64,000 nucleotides of DNA from Gammaproteobacteria bacterium (GTDB lineage: Bacteria; Gemmatimonadota; Gemmatimonadetes; Longimicrobiales; Gaopeijiaceae): contig JAPPHB010000132.1 in the NCBI GenBank assembly GCA_028821195.1, forward strand, positions 99,508-163,507, written 5' to 3'. Under the pieces are notes generated by a model, which saw only the letters and a list, made by a program, of their open reading frames with translations, had not been told where the DNA came from and made no database searches. Positions 8,764-17,621 of the stretch are shown piece after piece (position 1 is the stretch's first letter; every line of letters starts with the position of its first letter). The position numbers and the translations under genes are program-made.

Positions 8764-9135
8764 ATGGCTCGCAGGCTCGCCCGGGTGAACAGCCAGCTGC
8801 AGCGCGAGATCACGCGCATCCTCCGCAGCGAGGTGCGCGATCCCCGGGTGGGCATGCCCGTGGTTACGGAAGTCCGCGTGACCTCCGATCTCTCGTTCGC
8901 GCGGGTGTTCGTGAGGCTGGCCGGCGGCGGCCGGGAACGTGATCAGGCCATGAAGGGGCTCGCCGCCTCGGCCGCGTTCATCAGAGGATCGCTTGGCGCG
9001 GAGCTCCACATCCGGCGCGTGCCCGAACTGCGCTTCGTCGAAGACACTTCGCTGGAACACGCGGCACGCATCGAACAGATCCTCAAGGATGTTCTCCCCG
9101 GCGACGGCGCAGCCGGGGAAGGGGAGGAGACGTGA
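8764..9135 (+). CDS. rbfA: 30S ribosome-binding factor A
   Basis: 123 residues, a typical size. RbfA is a single type-II KH domain that binds the immature 30S subunit and helps maturation of the 16S rRNA 5' end. The start (RRLARVNSQLQREITRIL), the RDPRVG motif and the RRVPELRFVEDTSLEHAARI region are family hallmarks. A short Gly/Glu tail follows. The final four bases overlap the GTG start of truB, so the two are probably translationally coupled. Confidence 0.95.
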   Translation: MARRLARVNSQLQREITRILRSEVRDPRVGMPVVTEVRVTSDLSFARVFVRLAGGGRERDQAMKGLAASAAFIRGSLGAELHIRRVPELRFVEDTSLEHAARIEQILKDVLPGDGAAGEGEET

Positions 9136-10010
9136 GCCGCCCCCGCGACGGCGTGTTGCTGGTCGACAAGCCCATTGGTCCCACCTCCCACGACATCGTC
9201 CGGGAAGCGCGCGCGCGGCTGGGCCTCCGCCGCGTCGGCCATGCCGGAACGCTGGACCCTTTCGCCTCCGGACTGCTCCTGCTCTGCCTCGGCCCTTCCA
9301 CCCGCATTTCGCAGTACCTGTCGGCGATGGAAAAGACCTATCTGGCGACCGCCCGTCTTGGCGTGTCGACCAACACGCACGACATGGAAGGGGATATCGT
9401 GGGCGAAAGCCCCCGATGGCGGGAATTGGACGAGCACACCGTCCGTCACGCCCTCGAGGCGTTCCAGGGCCCCATTCTCCAGGTTCCGCCGCGCTATTCC
9501 GCCAAGAAGGTGCGCGGGACCGCCGCCCACCGCCGCTCTCGCCAGGGCGAGACGGTCAGGCTCGAGCCTGTGCAGGTCGAGGTGTACGGAGTGGGGGAAA
9601 TCCGCTGCGCTCTTCCGTTCGTCACGTTTGCGGTTCGGTGTTCTTCCGGGACCTACGTGCGGGCGCTGGCCCGCGATCTTGGCGAGGCGCTGGGGACGGG
9701 AGCCCACCTGACGGCGCTCCGGCGCACGGCGGCGGGCTCGCTGAGCGTGCGCGACGCGGTGCCTGCAGACAGGCTGTGCGACGAGCTGCCCCCGGCCGCG
9801 CACCTGTCCGCCGCGAGAGCTTTGGCCCACCTTCCGGCCGTGCGCGTGGGTGAAGAGGACGCCGCGCGCCTGGCGTGCGGACAGGCCATCGAACCGACCC
9901 TTGAGCCCGTGCCCGAGGCCGATCCGGTGGTTGCGCTCGCGCAGGGAACCCTCGTCGCCATCGGGGTCGGCCGGGGGGGCGTGCTGCAACCGCGCAAGGT
10001 GTTCCTGTGA
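9132..10010 (+). CDS. truB: tRNA pseudouridine(55) synthase TruB
   Basis: 292 residues. It isomerises U55 in the T-loop of tRNAs. Motif I (LLVDKPIGPTSHD) and motif II GHAGTLDPFASG with catalytic Asp42 are present, followed by the YSAKKV region and a short PUA-like C-terminus. The GTG start overlaps rbfA by four bases and the last four bases overlap ribF. Confidence 0.96.
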   Translation: MSRPRDGVLLVDKPIGPTSHDIVREARARLGLRRVGHAGTLDPFASGLLLLCLGPSTRISQYLSAMEKTYLATARLGVSTNTHDMEGDIVGESPRWRELDEHTVRHALEAFQGPILQVPPRYSAKKVRGTAAHRRSRQGETVRLEPVQVEVYGVGEIRCALPFVTFAVRCSSGTYVRALARDLGEALGTGAHLTALRRTAAGSLSVRDAVPADRLCDELPPAAHLSAARALAHLPAVRVGEEDAARLACGQAIEPTLEPVPEADPVVALAQGTLVAIGVGRGGVLQPRKVFL

Positions 10011-11029
10011 CGGCGTCGGCCGGCATGGAGGGTCGCGCCGCGCGATCCGCCCCACCCGCGCCGGTCCCGCGCTTCGAGCGGGGGAGCGTGGTTACGGTGG
10101 GGACCTTCGACGGCGTCCACCTGGGCCACCGGGAGGTGTTGCGCGAAATGGGCCGGAGAGCCCGACGCACGGGCAGGCCCAGCGTTCTGGTGACCTTCCG
10201 CCCCCATCCGCTCCAGGTCCTGAGGCCGAAGGACGCGCCCGGGCTCCTGACCAGTTCGATCGAGAAGAAGGAGATCCTCGCGCAGAGCGACCTCGACTAC
10301 GCCGTCTTCCTGCCGTTCACCCGGGCATTGGCCCGCTACACGCCCCGGCGCTTCGTGGAGGAGATCCTCGTCGCCCGCATGAGGGTGAGGGATCTCGTGA
10401 TCGGCTACGACCACGGATTCGGCCGGGGGCGGTCGGGAGACGCGGGTACCCTGGATGCAATGGGAACGGAGCTGGGCTTCGACGTCCAGGTCGTACCGCC
10501 CATCGTCGCCGGGGGCGGTCCCGTGTCGTCGAGCAGGATTCGCAAGGCGCTGCTGGCAGGCGACGTGCGTGCCGCGCACACCGGGCTCGGCCGCCCCTAT
10601 TCGCTGCGCGGAGTGGTCGTCCGGGGTGACGGGCGCGGGAGGCGCCTGGGCTTCCCCACCGCCAACCTCGAGATTCGGGACTCCAGCAAGCTGATTCCCG
10701 GCGAAGGCATCTACGCGGTGCGCGCCGGGTTGCCCGCGGGGACGTGGGACGGAGCCCTGCACATCGGCCCGCGCCCCACCTTCCCCGGCTCCCGTGCGTC
10801 GATAGAAGTGCATCTTCTCGACTACGGTGCCGACCTGCGCGGTGCCGACCTCTACGGAGCCGAAATCCGGCTGGATCTGATCGAACGGCTCCGTGAGGTG
10901 CGGTCCTTCGCCAGCGTGGCGGAGCTGGTCGACCGGATGAGCGAGGATGTCCGGCGTGCCCGCCGCATCCTGGCCGAATACCGCGACCGCCAATCCTTTC
11001 CACAGACCAGATCCCGGATGACACCATGA
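10007..11029 (+). CDS. ribF: Bifunctional riboflavin kinase / FAD synthetase
   Basis: 340 residues. The N-terminal nucleotidyltransferase (FAD synthetase) has the [10 protein letters not shown] motif and the VSSSRIR motif; the C-terminal flavokinase domain starts near residue 200 with [15 protein letters not shown]. Together they convert riboflavin to FMN and FAD. The GTG start overlaps truB; the first about 25 residues are a nonconserved Ala/Pro/Arg-rich extension, so a later start is possible. The gene ends in an ATGA overlap with the following gene. Confidence 0.94.
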   Translation: MTASAGMEGRAARSAPPAPVPRFERGSVVTVGTFDGVHLGHREVLREMGRRARRTGRPSVLVTFRPHPLQVLRPKDAPGLLTSSIEKKEILAQSDLDYAVFLPFTRALARYTPRRFVEEILVARMRVRDLVIGYDHGFGRGRSGDAGTLDAMGTELGFDVQVVPPIVAGGGPVSSSRIRKALLAGDVRAAHTGLGRPYSLRGVVVRGDGRGRRLGFPTANLEIRDSSKLIPGEGIYAVRAGLPAGTWDGALHIGPRPTFPGSRASIEVHLLDYGADLRGADLYGAEIRLDLIERLREVRSFASVAELVDRMSEDVRRARRILAEYRDRQSFPQTRSRMTP

Positions 11030-11370
11030 CCGAACTGACCCGTCAGACCTGTGAACCGTGCAGGGTGGGAGCACCTCCCGCCAGCGAAGCCGAAATCTCG
11101 GCCTGGCGTCCACAGATTCCCGACTGGGAGATCGTAGAGCGCGACGGCATTCCCCGTCTCGAGCGCGTCTTCTCCTTCCAGAACTTCGTGCAGGCGCTGT
11201 CGTTCACCAACCGCGTGGGCGCGCTCGCCGAGGAGCAGGGACATCACCCGGCGCTCCTGACGGAATGGGGGCGGGTCACCGTTTCCTGGTGGACCCACAA
11301 GATCCGCAACCTCCATGTGAACGACTTCGTAATGGCCGCCAGGACCGACGTGGCGTTCGGCGAAGGCTGA
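11026..11370 (+). CDS. phhB: Pterin-4a-carbinolamine dehydratase
   Basis: 114 residues of the PCD/DCoH family. The EEQGHHP motif and the [13 protein letters not shown] segment carry the conserved active-site histidines. The enzyme dehydrates 4a-hydroxytetrahydropterin formed by aromatic amino acid hydroxylases; some bacterial relatives are proposed to act in molybdopterin metabolism. No hydroxylase is visible in the window, so the partner is unknown. It overlaps ribF by four bases and precedes rpsO, an unusual place for this gene. Confidence 0.88.
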   Translation: MTELTRQTCEPCRVGAPPASEAEISAWRPQIPDWEIVERDGIPRLERVFSFQNFVQALSFTNRVGALAEEQGHHPALLTEWGRVTVSWWTHKIRNLHVNDFVMAARTDVAFGEG

Positions 11371-11382
11371 GCCGTGTCGCCC

Positions 11383-11413
11383 GGATGGAGCGCGCGCCTT
11401 GTAGCCTCCATCC
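11383..11413 (+). other. Hairpin in the phhB-rpsO spacer
   Basis: A perfect 8-bp stem, GGATGGAG (11383-11390) and CTCCATCC (11406-11413), with a 15-base loop lies 12 bases after phhB and 93 bases before rpsO. No T-run follows, so it is not a classical terminator. It could be part of an rpsO leader, since ribosomal protein S15 autoregulates through leader RNA structures in several bacteria, or a processing site. Confidence 0.4.
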
Positions 11414-11506
11414 CTTGTGGCTAGCTTTGGTCGCCGTTTTACAAGTCAGTGGGTTCGCGCCCCGGCTTCCCTTGCAGCGTAAGACTCTTGAGGAGGCGGT
11501 CCCGCG

Positions 11507-11767
11507 ATGGGATTCGTTAAGGAAGAAGTCATCCGCAAGTATCAGGTTCATGATGGCGACCGGGGCAGTGCACCCGTTCAGATCGCGATCCTGACCCACC
11601 GAATCAATCATCTCCAAGGTCACTTCCGCGCGCACAAGAAGGACCATCACAGCCGCCAGGGCCTGCTCAAGATGGTGGGCCGGCGACGGCGGCTCCTCGA
11701 GTACATGAAGCGGACCGACTACGAGAAGTACCGCGAACTCATCGCGGACCTCGGTCTCCGCCACTAG
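11507..11767 (+). CDS. rpsO: 30S ribosomal protein S15
   Basis: 86 residues, close to the usual 88-89. The four-helix S15 fold is recognisable by [20 protein letters not shown], the HSRQGLL turn and the basic [12 protein letters not shown] stretch that binds 16S rRNA helix 22. AGGAGG at 11491-11496 lies 10 bases before the ATG. pnp starts 8 bases after the stop, the widely conserved rpsO-pnp arrangement. Confidence 0.97.
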   Translation: MGFVKEEVIRKYQVHDGDRGSAPVQIAILTHRINHLQGHFRAHKKDHHSRQGLLKMVGRRRRLLEYMKRTDYEKYRELIADLGLRH

Positions 11768-11775
11768 GTCAGAGC

Positions 11776-13902
11776 ATGCTGAAAAGAATCGAGCGACAGT
11801 TTGCAGGACGCACCCTGGTCCTGGAGACCGGGCGCATGGCGAAGCAGGCCCACGGGGCCTGCCTCGTTCGTTTTGGCGATACGATGGTGCTGTGCACGGC
11901 CACGGCACAGATGAAGCCAACCCATCTTCCCTTTTTCCCCCTCACCGTCGAGTACCGCGAGAAGACCTACGCCGGCGGCAAGATTCCCGGGGGCTTCTTC
12001 AAGCGGGAGGGCCGCCCGGGCGAGAAGGAGATCCTGGCGGCGCGCTCGATCGATCGCCCCATCCGTCCGCTGTTCCCGAAAGGGTACATGAACGAGACCC
12101 AGATCATCTGCTACATCCTGAGTGCGGATCAGGAGAACGATGCGGACGTCCTCGGCCTGATGGGCGCCTCGGTGGCGCTCAACATGTCGAAGATTCCCTT
12201 CCACGTCCCGGTGGCGTCGGTGCGCATGGGCCGGATTCAGGGCTCCTGGATCGTGAATCCCACCTTCCAGCAGCTCGAGTATTCGGATGTCGACCTGGTG
12301 GTGGCGGGATCGGCCGAGGCGATCACCATGGTCGAAGGCGCCGCGGTCGAGGTGCCCGAAGAGGACCTCCTCGCGGGGCTGGGCGTGGCTCACGAGGCGA
12401 TCCGCGAGCTGGTGGCCATGCAGCGTGATCTCGTCGCCGGGGCTTACGAGGACGAGATGGAGTGGACCAGCGTGGAGCCGGCTCCGGAGCTGGTCGGCGA
12501 GGTCGAAGCGCTCGCCCGGGACGGGGTGGCGGCCGCGTTCGAGGTGGAGGAAAAGCAGGCCCGGGCCGCGGCATTGGCCGAACTCGGACAGGAGGTTGCC
12601 GGCCAGCTGGAGACCGAAGGGACGGAGAGCGAAGAAGCCCGTGCCGCAGTGAAGGGAGTCCTGCGCAACCTGGAAAAGCAGCACGTGCGCGGGGGCATCC
12701 TCGACCAGGGCAGGCGCGCCGACGGTCGTGGCGTCGACGACATCCGCCAGCTCGGATGCGAGGTGGGCGTCCTGCCACGGCCGCACGGCTCGGCCCTCTT
12801 CACGCGCGGGCAAACGCAGGCCCTGGGCGTGGTCACCCTCGGCACCTCGCGCGACGAACAGCGCATCGATTCGATCGATACCCTCGAGGAAACCACGAAG
12901 TCGTTCATGCTTCACTACAACTTCCCGCCTTTCTCGGTGGGCGAAGCGAGGCCCATCCGCGGGACGTCGCGGCGCGAAGTGGGACACGGCAATCTGGCCG
13001 AACGCGCCATTCAGCCCCTGCTTCCCGACTACGACGACTTCCCCTACACGATCCGCGTGGTGTCCGACGTTCTCGAGTCGAACGGCTCTTCGTCCATGGC
13101 CTCCGTCTGCGCGGCTTCGCTGTCGCTGATGGATGCGGGAGTGCCGCTCAAGGCGTCGTGCGCCGGGGTGGCGATGGGGCTGGTGAAGGAGGGGGACCGC
13201 TTCGCGGTGCTTACCGACATTCTGGGGCTCGAAGACGCCCTCGGGGACATGGACTTCAAGGTGGCCGGGACGCGCAAGGGCGTCACCGCCATTCAGATGG
13301 ACATCAAGATCGAAGGGCTCGATCTGGCGATCATGCAGGAGGCGCTGGGCAGGGCGCGCACGGCGCGGCGCCGCATTCTGGATGCCATGGACCACGCCCT
13401 TCCGGCAGCCCGCACCGACCTGTCCCAGTACGCCCCACGCATCATCTCGATCTCGATCAACCCTGAGAAGATTGGTGAGATCATTGGCCCCAAGGGCAAG
13501 ACCATCAGGGCGATACAAGATGAAACCGGAGCCAAGATCGACATCGAGGACTCCGGCGTCGTGAAGATCGCCGCCGTCTCGGGCGAGGCCGGCGTACGCG
13601 CCCGTGAAATGATTGAAGCCATCGCCCAGGAGCCCGAGGTCGGACGCATCTACGAGGGACCGGTCAAGAACACCACCACCTTCGGGGCATTCATCGAGAT
13701 CTTCCCGGGCACCGAAGGGCTCTGCCACATTTCCGAACTCGCTGAAGGGCGCGTGGGCAAGACCGAAGACGTCCTCAAGGTCGGCGAAATCACGCAGGTC
13801 AAGCTGCTCGCGATCGACGAGAAGGGCCGGCTGCGCCTCTCCAGGCGCGCGGCGCTTGCCGACAACACCCGGGGCGGAACGGCGTCCCGGGCCCGCCGGT
13901 GA
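11776..13902 (+). CDS. pnp: Polyribonucleotide nucleotidyltransferase (PNPase)
   Basis: 708 residues. PNPase is a trimeric 3'-5' phosphorolytic exoribonuclease of mRNA turnover. Visible are the first RNase PH domain (GGKIPGGFFKREGRP), a helical linker, the second RNase PH domain (GTSRREVGHGNLAERA), a KH domain (IIGPKGKTIRAIQDETGAK) and a C-terminal S1 domain (GPVKNTTTFGAFIEIFPG) ending in a short basic tail. It ends in a GTGA overlap with the M16 protease gene. Confidence 0.98.
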   Translation: MLKRIERQFAGRTLVLETGRMAKQAHGACLVRFGDTMVLCTATAQMKPTHLPFFPLTVEYREKTYAGGKIPGGFFKREGRPGEKEILAARSIDRPIRPLFPKGYMNETQIICYILSADQENDADVLGLMGASVALNMSKIPFHVPVASVRMGRIQGSWIVNPTFQQLEYSDVDLVVAGSAEAITMVEGAAVEVPEEDLLAGLGVAHEAIRELVAMQRDLVAGAYEDEMEWTSVEPAPELVGEVEALARDGVAAAFEVEEKQARAAALAELGQEVAGQLETEGTESEEARAAVKGVLRNLEKQHVRGGILDQGRRADGRGVDDIRQLGCEVGVLPRPHGSALFTRGQTQALGVVTLGTSRDEQRIDSIDTLEETTKSFMLHYNFPPFSVGEARPIRGTSRREVGHGNLAERAIQPLLPDYDDFPYTIRVVSDVLESNGSSSMASVCAASLSLMDAGVPLKASCAGVAMGLVKEGDRFAVLTDILGLEDALGDMDFKVAGTRKGVTAIQMDIKIEGLDLAIMQEALGRARTARRRILDAMDHALPAARTDLSQYAPRIISISINPEKIGEIIGPKGKTIRAIQDETGAKIDIEDSGVVKIAAVSGEAGVRAREMIEAIAQEPEVGRIYEGPVKNTTTFGAFIEIFPGTEGLCHISELAEGRVGKTEDVLKVGEITQVKLLAIDEKGRLRLSRRAALADNTRGGTASRARR

Positions 13903-15209
13903 CACCTGGCCGATACCGCCGATCCCTGCGGTCCACCGGCCCGGCCGCGTTGGTTCCTGCCGCTCCCGCCACGACCCGAAACCGGGACCGCATGGCGGTC
14001 ACCACGCTCGGCTCCGGGATCCAGGTCCTCAGCGAATCGATTCCGGGGGTCCGCTCGGCGGCGGTCGGCGTCTGGGTCCCACAGGGTTCGGCGCACGACG
14101 GCGAAGATGTGCTGGGGGCGAGTCATCTGCTCGAGCACATGGTCTTCAGGGGAACGCAACACCGTTCACGCGAGCAGATTGCGCTCGCCCTCGAGAGCCT
14201 GGGTGGTTCCCTCGACGCCTTCACCAGCCGGGAACACACGAGCTTCCAGGCCCGCGTGCTGGATGAGCACCTGCCCCAGGCGCTCGATGTGCTCGCCGAC
14301 CTGGTGCTCTTCCCCACGCTCCTCGACGAAGACCTGGAGCTTGAGCGGCGCATCGTGCTCGAAGAGATCTCCGCGGTCGAGGATGCTCCGGAGGACTTCG
14401 CCTTCGAACTGCACGGCCAACACCTGTGGGACCGGCATCCCTACGGGACATCCATTCTGGGCACCCGCGACACCGTCTCGGCGATGGAGGGAGATGCCCT
14501 GCGCGATCTGCACCGGAGCCGCTATGGCGCAGGAGGCATGGTCGTCGCCGCCACCGGCAACGTGGCGCATGATCGGGTGGTGGAGCTGGCCGCACACTAC
14601 TTCCGCAGCGCAGCCGACGGCGTTCCCGAGACTACGATCCCCGACCCGAGGTCGGTGGAGGGGAGGGAGGTTCATGTCCGGCGGGAGACGGCCCAGACCC
14701 ACATTGTGACCGGCACCGTAATCCCTCCCAGGGCCGACCGCAGACGATACCCCCTGGTGCTGCTCGCCGCGGCAATGGGGGGCGGCATGAGTTCGCGGCT
14801 GTTCCGGCGCATTCGCGAAGAACTGGGCCTGGCCTACTCGGTGTATACCTTCCAGTCCTTCTATTCCCGAGCGGGGATCTCCGGCATCTACGCGGGCACC
14901 CGTCACGGCGGGGCCGGCCGGGTCATCGACGCCATCAGGGAAGAGCTGGCCACCCTGGCGCGTGAGGGCCTTCCGCGCGAAGACCTCGTCCAGGTCAAGA
15001 GTCAGGTCAAGGGGCAGATCATGCTCTCCCTTGAAAGCCCCGGCGCCCGGTTGTACCGGCTGGCGGGCTTCGCCCTTCACCAGGAGCCCTTCACCACGCT
15101 GGACGAACTTCTGTCACGCATCGATCGCGTGACGGAAGCGGAGGTCGCCGAATCCGCGGCCGAGTTCTTTCATCCTGACCGCCAGTGCCTGCTTCGTCTG
15201 GGACCCTGA
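13899..15209 (+). CDS. M16 family zinc metallopeptidase (processing-peptidase-like)
   Basis: 436 residues from the GTG that overlaps pnp; homologs suggest the ATG at 13992 (MAVTTLGSGIQVLSESIPG) is also plausible. The inverted zinc motif HLLEH (His76, Glu79, His80) and the downstream glutamate in the VLEEISAVED helix make an active M16B protease likely. The C-terminal half carries the conserved GMSSRLFRRIREELGLAYSV segment. Such proteins follow pnp in many genomes; the physiological substrate is not known. Confidence 0.92.
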   Translation: MTPGRYRRSLRSTGPAALVPAAPATTRNRDRMAVTTLGSGIQVLSESIPGVRSAAVGVWVPQGSAHDGEDVLGASHLLEHMVFRGTQHRSREQIALALESLGGSLDAFTSREHTSFQARVLDEHLPQALDVLADLVLFPTLLDEDLELERRIVLEEISAVEDAPEDFAFELHGQHLWDRHPYGTSILGTRDTVSAMEGDALRDLHRSRYGAGGMVVAATGNVAHDRVVELAAHYFRSAADGVPETTIPDPRSVEGREVHVRRETAQTHIVTGTVIPPRADRRRYPLVLLAAAMGGGMSSRLFRRIREELGLAYSVYTFQSFYSRAGISGIYAGTRHGGAGRVIDAIREELATLAREGLPREDLVQVKSQVKGQIMLSLESPGARLYRLAGFALHQEPFTTLDELLSRIDRVTEAEVAESAAEFFHPDRQCLLRLGP

Positions 15210-15225
15210 AGCCCCGGCGGACGCC

Positions 15226-16338
15226 ATGCTGATCGGAATTCCCGCCGAGCGCAAGACACACGAATACCGGGTCGCGCTGGTTCCGGCGGGCGTCGAAGCC
15301 CTGACCCAGGCCGGCCATCAGGTGCTCATCGAGAGGGACGCCGGGCTGGCCAGCGGGTTTACCGACGATTTCTACCAGCGCGCGGGCGCGGAAGTGGTCG
15401 ACAGCGCGGCTGAGCTGTGGGCGCGCGCGGGGATGATCCTGAAGGTGAAGGAACCTCTCGCGGCAGAGTGGCCCGACATGCGCGAGGGGCAGATCGTCTT
15501 CACCTATTTCCACTTCGCCGCATCCGAATCCCTCACCCGGGCGGTCATGGAGTCCGGGACGGTGGCCATCGCATACGAGACGGTGGCCACCGACAAGGGC
15601 GCGCTGCCCCTCCTTACGCCGATGAGCGAGGTGGCCGGAAGAATGGCCGTGCAGGAGGGTGTCCGATACCTGACCCGCTCCTCCGGCGGCAGCGGAATCC
15701 TCATCGGGGGCGTTCCCGGGGTCATGCCCGGCAAGGTGCTGATTCTGGGGGGTGGCGTCGTGGGCACCCAGGCGGCGAAGGTGGCGGCGGGCCTTGGAGC
15801 GCGCGTCTCCATTCTGGACACGTCGCTTCCCCGACTCCGTCATCTGGCGGACGTGATGCCCGCGGGCGTCCATCCCCTCTACTCCACGCGCTACGCGGTG
15901 CGCAAGCAGTTGCGCGATTCGGACCTGATCATCGGGGCGGTGCTCCTGCCGGGTGCGCGGACGCCGTTTCTTGTGTTCAAGGAGGATCTTGCGACCATGC
16001 GCCCCGGCTCGGTGATCGCGGACGTGTCCGTCGATCAGGGCGGGTGTGTGGAGACCATTCGGCCGACCACGCACGAAGCTCCCACCTACGTTGTCGACGG
16101 CGTGATCCACTACGGCGTGACCAACATCCCGGGCAGCGTACCTCGAACGAGCACGCTGGCGCTGACCAACGCAACGCTGCCCTATGTCCTCGAGCTGGCG
16201 ACCGGAGGCTGGAGGGATGCCTGTCGCCGCAATCCCGCGCTTGCCCGTGGTCTCAACGTGGTTCGGGGCGAGGTCGTGCACGCGGCGGTGGCGGATGCGT
16301 TCGGCCTGCGGTCCACGCCGCTCAGCAGTTTTTTCTGA
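15226..16338 (+). CDS. ald: Alanine dehydrogenase
   Basis: 370 residues, full length. It catalyses NAD-dependent interconversion of L-alanine and pyruvate plus ammonia. The start MLIGIPAERKTHEYRVAL is diagnostic; substrate/catalytic residues Arg15, Lys75, His96 (YFHFAA) and Asp270 (SVDQGG) are all present, and the Rossmann motif is ILGGGVVG near 173-180. It lies 16 bases after the M16 gene and may be the last gene of that run; a 167-base gap follows. Confidence 0.96.
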   Translation: MLIGIPAERKTHEYRVALVPAGVEALTQAGHQVLIERDAGLASGFTDDFYQRAGAEVVDSAAELWARAGMILKVKEPLAAEWPDMREGQIVFTYFHFAASESLTRAVMESGTVAIAYETVATDKGALPLLTPMSEVAGRMAVQEGVRYLTRSSGGSGILIGGVPGVMPGKVLILGGGVVGTQAAKVAAGLGARVSILDTSLPRLRHLADVMPAGVHPLYSTRYAVRKQLRDSDLIIGAVLLPGARTPFLVFKEDLATMRPGSVIADVSVDQGGCVETIRPTTHEAPTYVVDGVIHYGVTNIPGSVPRTSTLALTNATLPYVLELATGGWRDACRRNPALARGLNVVRGEVVHAAVADAFGLRSTPLSSFF

Positions 16339-16505
16339 CCCGTGTCGAGAGGGTCCACCCTTCGGGATGCCCCTTGAAGAGGGCTCCGAATCTTGCTCCG
16401 GACGACGCCACAACTTAAGATGCGGGCACTTCCGAGGGGTTGGGTGGAGTCTGATTGCCCCTTGGGTGTGAATCTCATCAAGACAATGTAAATAAAAGAG
16501 TTAGA
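16339..16505 (+). promoter_or_regulatory. Probable promoter and leader region of the mre operon
   Basis: The gap between ald and mreB becomes markedly AT-rich over its last 35 bases (GACAATGTAAATAAAAGAG lies at 16482-16500). A weak -35/-10 pair, TTGGGT at 16462-16467 and AATGTA at 16485-16490, has 17-base spacing. AAGAG at 16496-16500 is the best ribosome-binding site for the mreB GTG at 16506. The exact promoter is uncertain. Confidence 0.3.
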
Positions 16506-17549
16506 GTGCTTTCTTCCAGTTGGTTCAAGCCGCGCCGCAGCCTCGTTCCCGTCCACGACATCGCAGTGGACCTGGGAACCGCGAACACCCTCGTGTACGT
16601 CCGGGGCGAGGGGGTTGTGGTGAACGAGCCCTGCGTGGTCGCCGTGGAAAAGACCTCGCGCAAGATCCTCGGGATCGGCCTCGACGCCAAGCGCATGCTC
16701 GGACGCACGCCGGAGGACATCGAGGCGATTCGACCTCTGAAGGACGGCGTGATTGCGGATGTCGACATCACCGAGATGATGTTGCGTCACTTCCTCAAAC
16801 GGGTCACCTCCCGGCGCATGTTCCGGATGAAGCCCCGTGTGGTCGTGGGCGTTCCTTCGGGCATCACCGAGCTCGAGCGGCGCGCGGTGCGCTCGTCGGC
16901 GCTGATGGCGGGCGCGAAGTCCGTGTACATGGTGGTGGAGCCGGTCGCGGCCGCCGTGGGCATGGGCCTGCCCATCGAGTCGCCGACCGGGAACATGGTG
17001 ATCGACATTGGGGGCGGCACCACCGAGATCGCCGTGATCTGTCTGTCGGGCGTCGTCGCCAACTCCTCGATCCGCGTGGGCGGCGACAAGATCGATCATG
17101 CGATCGAAGACTCCATGCGCAGGCACTATAAGCTGCTCATCGGAGAATCCACCGCCGAAATGATCAAGATCCAGATCGGCTCCGCCTTCGATACCGGCGA
17201 GGAACAGGAGATGGACGTCAAGGGTCGCGATCTCGTCAGCGGAATGCCCAAGATGATCCGGATCGGCTCCTCGGAGGTTCGGGAGTGGATTCAGGAGCCC
17301 ATCAGGTCCATCGTGGACGCCGTGCGCCGCGCCCTCGAGTCGACGCCCCCGGAGCTTTCCGCGGACATCGTGGACAGGGGTCTCCTGATGACCGGTGGTG
17401 GCGCGATGATCCAGGGCCTTGACCAGCTGATCACATTCGAGACCAACCTGACCGTGCATGTTGACGAAGATCCTCTGACCTGCGTTGTGCGCGGGGCGGG
17501 CCGGATTCTGGAGGATCTGCACACGTTTCGTAAGATCCTGACGGCTTGA
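16506..17549 (+). CDS. mreB: Rod shape-determining actin homolog MreB
   Basis: 347 residues from the GTG at 16506, which gives the standard MreB length; a TTG 51 bases upstream would add an atypical extension. MreB polymerises under the inner membrane and guides lateral wall synthesis. Phosphate-1 (AVDLGTANTLVYVRG), phosphate-2 (IDIGGGTTEIAV) and adenosine (MTGGGAMIQGLDQL) motifs are intact, and the N-terminal WFKPRRS stretch may be the membrane-binding tip. It opens the mreBCD-mrdA-rodA run. Confidence 0.97.
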   Translation: MLSSSWFKPRRSLVPVHDIAVDLGTANTLVYVRGEGVVVNEPCVVAVEKTSRKILGIGLDAKRMLGRTPEDIEAIRPLKDGVIADVDITEMMLRHFLKRVTSRRMFRMKPRVVVGVPSGITELERRAVRSSALMAGAKSVYMVVEPVAAAVGMGLPIESPTGNMVIDIGGGTTEIAVICLSGVVANSSIRVGGDKIDHAIEDSMRRHYKLLIGESTAEMIKIQIGSAFDTGEEQEMDVKGRDLVSGMPKMIRIGSSEVREWIQEPIRSIVDAVRRALESTPPELSADIVDRGLLMTGGGAMIQGLDQLITFETNLTVHVDEDPLTCVVRGAGRILEDLHTFRKILTA

Positions 17550-17621
17550 CCGCTGATCGTCGACCAGCTCACGGAGCGGTCGAGGCGGCAGCGCAAGCCT
17601 TGAGCCCGACGGGTGGGGTTG

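Noticed and set aside
11371..11506. A tRNA gene in the phhB-rpsO spacer (a GGGTTCGCGCCC stretch resembles a T-arm)
   Set aside because: No acceptor stem, D-arm or anticodon arm can be folded around it.
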